Below are positions 59,947-64,000 of a DNA stretch of 64,000 nt, one piece after another. Made by a program: the position numbers and the translations under genes. Source of the DNA: Aptenodytes patagonicus (taxonomy: Eukaryota; Chordata; Aves; Sphenisciformes; Spheniscidae); contig NC_134950.1 of the NCBI RefSeq assembly GCF_965638725.1, positions 108,832,802-108,896,801 on the forward strand, given 5' to 3'. Below the pieces are notes generated by a model that saw only the letters and a program-made list of their open reading frames with translations, did no database searches and was not told the origin of the DNA. Within the stretch, counting starts at the first letter, position 1; every line of letters begins with the position of its first letter.

Positions 59947-60727
59947 AGCTCATCTTAAATAACATGACAATGTCAACATGTGAACAACTTACACCTGTCA
60001 AAGGTGGCACAGAATATCCTGTTGTGTTTTGCCATTTATCCAGTGCATATGTTTGGAAAATAGAAACAAATACTGTCCCATCAGGAGCTTCAGTATATAA
60101 CCAAGGTTTAGACTTTCTTTTTTAAGAAACAGCTTGACATTGAAACAGAGGTGCAAAAGCAACATGATGTATAAACAAAACAGGTTTTAAATAAGTTTCT
60201 AAGCATGTTCTCTACTGAAAGCTATTTTTTTAAATTCAGTTTTACATCTATAAATACATAGTACAAAAATGCAAGTTTACAAGCCATTTTTCCCAATAGA
60301 GTTATGCCATTTGAAGTTTTAAGTAGCAACATTCCTCCAACATAAGATGCATACATTTAAGAGCAATAATATTAAGTATTTACATATAAAGTTATGAAGT
60401 GTTTGAGGATATAAATTAGTAACAACACACAGAGACAAAAATACACGTACTGTGAAATAAATAATTCAACAGCTTTACATATGGCGGTATCTATAATATT
60501 ATACAAACAAAATATACAAGATTGTAGGACTTGATCTTGCAGTTGCTCATATCTGTCACTCGAGCATCTGTGTAATCCCAGTGCAGTAAAAAAGCTACTT
60601 TATGGGGTTACTCATATGCTGAAAATCAGGTGCACAAAACTACCTTACTGAAACGGCTCCTGACAGAAATGTCTCCTGACTAGATCAGGCCCCACAGAAA
60701 ACTTGGTGTGAATTAATGCGTTTAGTT
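59941..60727 (-). other. IGFBP1: IGFBP1 3' untranslated region
   Basis: About 790 nt after the stop (in minus sense), AT-rich, ending at an ATTAAA signal. It contains six ATTTA pentamers in minus sense (plus-strand TAAAT at 59,956, 60,188, 60,231, 60,251, 60,412 and 60,458). Mammalian IGFBP1 mRNA is short-lived and has such elements, so the same control is likely here. Confidence 0.65.
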
Positions 60728-60859
60728 TTATTCTTGTGAGTTGAGATACTGTTGGCATTCGGGGTCTCCTTTCATTTCTGGAGATCCAGGAATTCTTCTT
60801 CCATTTTTGGGGTAGACACACCAGCATCCAGCATACTCTCCATCCAGTGATGTTTCGCA
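60728..60859 (-). CDS. IGFBP1: IGFBP1 last coding exon (exon 4)
   Basis: 132 bases: CETSLDGEYAGCWCVYPKNG to QYLNSQE and TAA (60,728-60,730). The acceptor in minus sense is AATATTCTAG|TGCGAA. It holds four of the six domain cysteines. Confidence 0.95.
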   Translation of the reverse strand, partial: CETSLDGEYAGCWCVYPKNGRRIPGSPEMKGDPECQQYLNSQE

Positions 60860-63800
60860 CTAGAATATTATTAGCAAAACAAAACCCGCAATAAGTAACT
60901 GTAAGCAGAAGGTTACCTGTGAGATACTGCAAGTAGAGGTGTTGGACAGAACTGGGATCAGAAGGTGGGGACCTGCCGTGCACAGGCTTGTTTTGAATGC
61001 GGTGGTCCCTGCTCTGACAGAGCCTCTGACCAACACACTTGGTTAGGGAGCCACGACCCAAGCTCAGCTATCACAACAGCAACTTTAGATTTAAAACAGT
61101 TTGCCCCCTCCTTGGTAAACAGCAGTATAAAACAGCAATATCTTCCAGCGTGAGAAACTGAAGGAAGGCAGAATATATGAGCTGGTAGGGCGAGAGCAAG
61201 GACTGGATGGTCTGGCTCTTCATGCAAGGAGGCAAATAGGGTGGGTTTTTTCTTGGGGAGAGGGCTAAACAGATTTCTGTTTGTGCCTGATTAGATCCCA
61301 GGTCACAATGTTTGTGAGTCACACAGTGGTGCCATGCCCAAAAACAAGGAGTCTCGGTGACACAGATTTATGCAGACCTACTAAATTTGTGTGCATGACC
61401 TGTGGTTACAAGGGTGTGGCTTGAGGTTTGGAGCTTTAGTTAGGTTTGCAGATTACTCTCAGTGTAACTTGCAATGGCTTTTTTGGAGGCTACAGCGGAA
61501 ATGAGCATATAACCTAATCCATAGGCAGCACAAATCAGTATTTTTGTTCTACTTTCAGAAGGCTAATTTTGCTCCAGAGAGTTTTTTCACTGCCTGTGTG
61601 AGTTTTTCACTGCCTGGGAGCTGAGAGCCTCCTTTCTCCATAGTGATTATTATATATTAAATAGGCTTTGCAGGCAGTATGGTGCATATTATGAATTAAT
61701 GTCAACTGGGAATATGCTAACAAATTAGGTACATGGAGCTTGATTTGGCCTGGGAACAGACAGGGTTAAAAGATTTTGGAGAAGGCCTTTCGTGCACCTG
61801 TTCTGTGAATGGAAAAGACTCCTGCCTCCATTGCTGTCAGCCCACAGCATGCGGCTCACTTTTAAGAGAAGGACAAACCATCTGCTCCCACTACTAAGTA
61901 TCCATGTTTTCACAACCTGCTTTTCCAGCAGCTGCAAACTTGTGAGTTTGGGAGCAGAGGGCTATGAAAGGGTTGGCTGTGCCACGCTAGTCGCAGCACT
62001 GCTGTGAGCAGACAGGGCAAAAGGCACGTACCTGTTTGCTGTGGTAAAGTCCATTCTTGTTGCAGTTGGGCAAGTAGAATTTGTAAATCTCCCCTCCGCT
62101 TCTCTGCTGTGCCTTCGCCAATTTATACAGGGCTCTGTAGAGCTCCTTCTGACAAGGTCCCTGAAGGAATACCATGCAAAGGTTGTCAATACCAAAATCA
62201 CAAAGAAACCAGCTAAACAAAAAATGATCAGTATAAAGCTAGCAAAAAGCTGAAAATACATTAGTCATAAAAATCTGCACCACTAATTTGCATGTAGTTT
62301 TTACTTGTTTCAGTAGGAGCACAGCCAGAAAAATCTGGTGTTGCATTTAGGCCTTTGTTTTTATTCTTTGAGGTATTTTCTGTCCTCAGAAACATGAGGA
62401 TTTAAGTCCTTAAATTGCCACACAAGGAAATTTAACCTGTACTAAGTAAACACATTACTGCTCAGAGGTTACAATCTCTCCTATTATGGGGAGGTGCACA
62501 TTAGGAGGCTGGTGTACGTGAGACTAGCCACGTTTTCTGGGTTGCCATGGCCCTGCGCTCTGTTGATGTATGGAGAATAGGTGCATGACATACATAGACG
62601 GTGCAAGAACAAACATCTGAATGTTTGTTATCTTTTGTACAGGACAGAGCTGTCGCCAAAGCAGAATAGAGAGCACCCCTGTGGCTCTGAGACCCTAACC
62701 CAAAGTGCCTAGAAATGGGGATGAAGAACTGTTTGCAATATTCGCTATTTTCACAATTTGCTCACTTCCTTTTTCGAAGTCACAATTGCTGTGTATTAGT
62801 GAAAGGGGAGGAGAAGTGACGGAACAAATATTTTTACTTTAGAGTGAAAATAATCATATCCTCTGCTTTTGCAAAACCTCCCCGTGTCAGCCCCTCACAT
62901 AAGTGGTCCTATTCAAGACAACAGGCTTATCTGTGGCTCTGGTTGAGAAAAGCAGAAGCCTAAAAATCAGAACTGGAGCTAACAGCAGTTGTGTATAATA
63001 GTTCAAACTAAATCAGTGATTAAGTCCTGTTCTGGGTGTGGAATGAGGCTTCCTAGGGTGGGGTGGTGGTTAGTAGGTTTTTGCCTTTTTTTTTTTTTCA
63101 TTTTGTCTGTGACCATTACAAAACTGGGCTTCTGTGGTGCCCAATTCTAATCTAGCTCCGTGCTGCGGGTGTGCTGGCTGCCTGGGACTGGTCTAACTGT
63201 GGTTCTCTGGTGCCCTCAAGTGGAAAACGGACCTGCTTCAAAAGGCCCCACACCCCCATTACCCACTGCGATTTTGCAGTGTCGAAGGTAAAAGCTTACT
63301 TTAATTGCTGAGCTTTCTGTCTTTTTACATGCATCTCCTTAATAGCGTTTCCTTGTGATCAGAAAGAAACACGTTTTGGTTTGCATTGGTGTTTCATCAA
63401 TAACTGTGTGTAAAGTCTCCCTTTTATTTCACTGAGCACTGGACCAGAGACAAATGCCTTTTATTTTTTAACTAAACCACAAAAGAAGTCCAAGATTTTA
63501 ATATGGGCTCCTGGAAATTAAGGGCCCATGTTATAATCTGATAGTAAATGCAGGGAAAGATTCAGCCTCTGCATGGAGTCTGTATAGGACATATCTGATG
63601 CACAACTGTTTTTATCACTCCTGCCATTTTTGCCTGTTCCTCAAGCATCTGATGAAAGCATTCCAAAACTCTGTTTGCTGGCTACCCAAAATACTGACAT
63701 CCCAGTGTTACTGCTAGAATTTCATGCCCATTTTAATTTCGTATTCTGAATCAACAGCATCTACTGAAATGGTCTCTGAAAGATTTGCAAAGAAAATCCA

Positions 63801-63980
63801 CCTGCTCTTTCCATTTCTTGAGTTCAGATATTCTCTTTGCTTTCATGTTTTCATATGCAGTGATGGCATTCCAGGGGATGGATTCGTCCTGGCCTATGGG
63901 AAACATCAACTGATAGTTCAGCAGCTGATCCTGTGTCATTTCAGTGCTTTCCAAAGGCATATCCTCAGGTTCGGTAGAGT
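60728..63980 (-). CDS. IGFBP1: Insulin-like growth factor-binding protein 1, exons 2-4 (exon 1 beyond the right edge)
   Basis: On the minus strand the exons are 63,980-63,802, 62,160-62,032 and 60,859-60,728 (stop TAA). Exon 2 gives the variable linker (STEPEDMPLESTEMTQDQLL... ISELKKWKEQ). Exons 3 and 4 give the thyroglobulin type-1 domain: GPCQKELYRALYKLAKAQQR, FYLPNCNKNGLYHSKQ, then CETSLDGEYAGCWCVYPKNG and RRIPGSPEMKGDPECQQYL. The FYLPNCNKNG and CWCVYP...RIPGSPE strings identify IGFBP-1 rather than another family member. The mammalian protein has the integrin-binding RGD in this last stretch; here it is KGD. Exon phases equal those of IGFBP3. Known role: a secreted, liver-expressed, insulin-repressed binder of IGF-I/II. 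The missing exon 1 would hold the signal peptide and the cysteine-rich N-terminal domain. Confidence 0.95.
60860..62031 (-). other. IGFBP1: IGFBP1 intron 3
   Basis: 1.2 kb with minus-sense borders GTACGT and TTCTAG. No other feature recognised. Confidence 0.85.
62032..62160 (-). CDS. IGFBP1: IGFBP1 coding exon 3
   Basis: 129 bases, 43 codons, phase 0 at both ends: GPCQKELYRALYKLAKAQQR to NKNGLYHSKQ. Acceptor TCCTTCAG|GGACCT; donor AAACAG|GTACGT. Confidence 0.96.
62161..63801 (-). other. IGFBP1: IGFBP1 intron 2
   Basis: 1.6 kb with minus-sense borders GTGGAT and CCTTCAG. Contains a T12-like run near 63,090. No other feature recognised. The donor GTGGAT is weaker than the other five in these two genes. 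Confidence 0.8.
63802..63980 (-). CDS. IGFBP1: IGFBP1 coding exon 2
   Basis: 179 bases. The first two complete a codon split with exon 1, as in IGFBP3. It encodes the linker ending ISELKKWKEQ, where the human protein also has a KKWKE motif. The acceptor in minus sense is CCTTTCCAG|AC; the donor is GAGCAG|GTGGAT. The remaining 20 bases of the window are intron 1. Confidence 0.92.
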
Positions 63981-64000
63981 CTGGAAAGGAATGATATTAA

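Overview
The window is bird nuclear DNA. Three things point to this: several CR1 LINE fragments with the avian (ATTCTATG)n or (CACAGAAT)n 3' tail, a class III (ERV-L-like) retrovirus with the LTR type common in bird genomes, and two insulin-like growth factor binding protein genes in the vertebrate IGFBP3/IGFBP1 tail-to-tail arrangement. The species cannot be named from the sequence alone.

Layout. 1-35.1 kb is the gene-poor upstream side of IGFBP3. It holds an old CR1 copy (6.3-8.9 kb, minus), a 7,185 bp provirus (10,270-17,454, minus) flanked by a perfect 5-bp target duplication, an isolated CpG island (about 18.0-18.4 kb), a CR1 tail (25.9 kb, minus) and a longer, younger CR1 fragment (27.8-29.5 kb, plus). 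IGFBP3 lies on the plus strand: GC boxes and a TATA box near 35.1-35.3 kb, and coding exons 35,963-36,353, 40,173-40,402, 43,064-43,183 and 49,515-49,637 (287 residues). Poly(A) signals follow near 50.17-50.25 kb. After about 9.7 kb of intergenic DNA comes IGFBP1 on the minus strand, entering from the right edge: exon 4 at 60,728-60,859, exon 3 at 62,032-62,160 and exon 2 at 63,802-63,980. Exon 1, with the signal peptide and the N-terminal IGF-binding domain, is outside the window.

The two IGFBP genes encode secreted carriers of IGF-I/IGF-II. Both show the same exon phases (exon 1 ends after codon position 1; exons 2 and 3 end on codon boundaries) and a C-terminal thyroglobulin type-1 domain with the CWCV motif, as expected for tandemly duplicated paralogues.

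The most unusual object is the provirus. Its gag-pro-pol information is in one continuous reading frame from 16,801 to 11,333, with no frameshift and eight in-frame stops (six TGA, two TAG). There is no env. The Gag-side product starts with a hydrophobic module of about three membrane segments with two N-glycosylation sequons in one loop. That module is followed by a 12-unit 30-bp coding minisatellite and then the capsid-like part. It resembles an intracellular, membrane-targeted, env-less retroelement. The domain assignments are made by eye and no database search was run.
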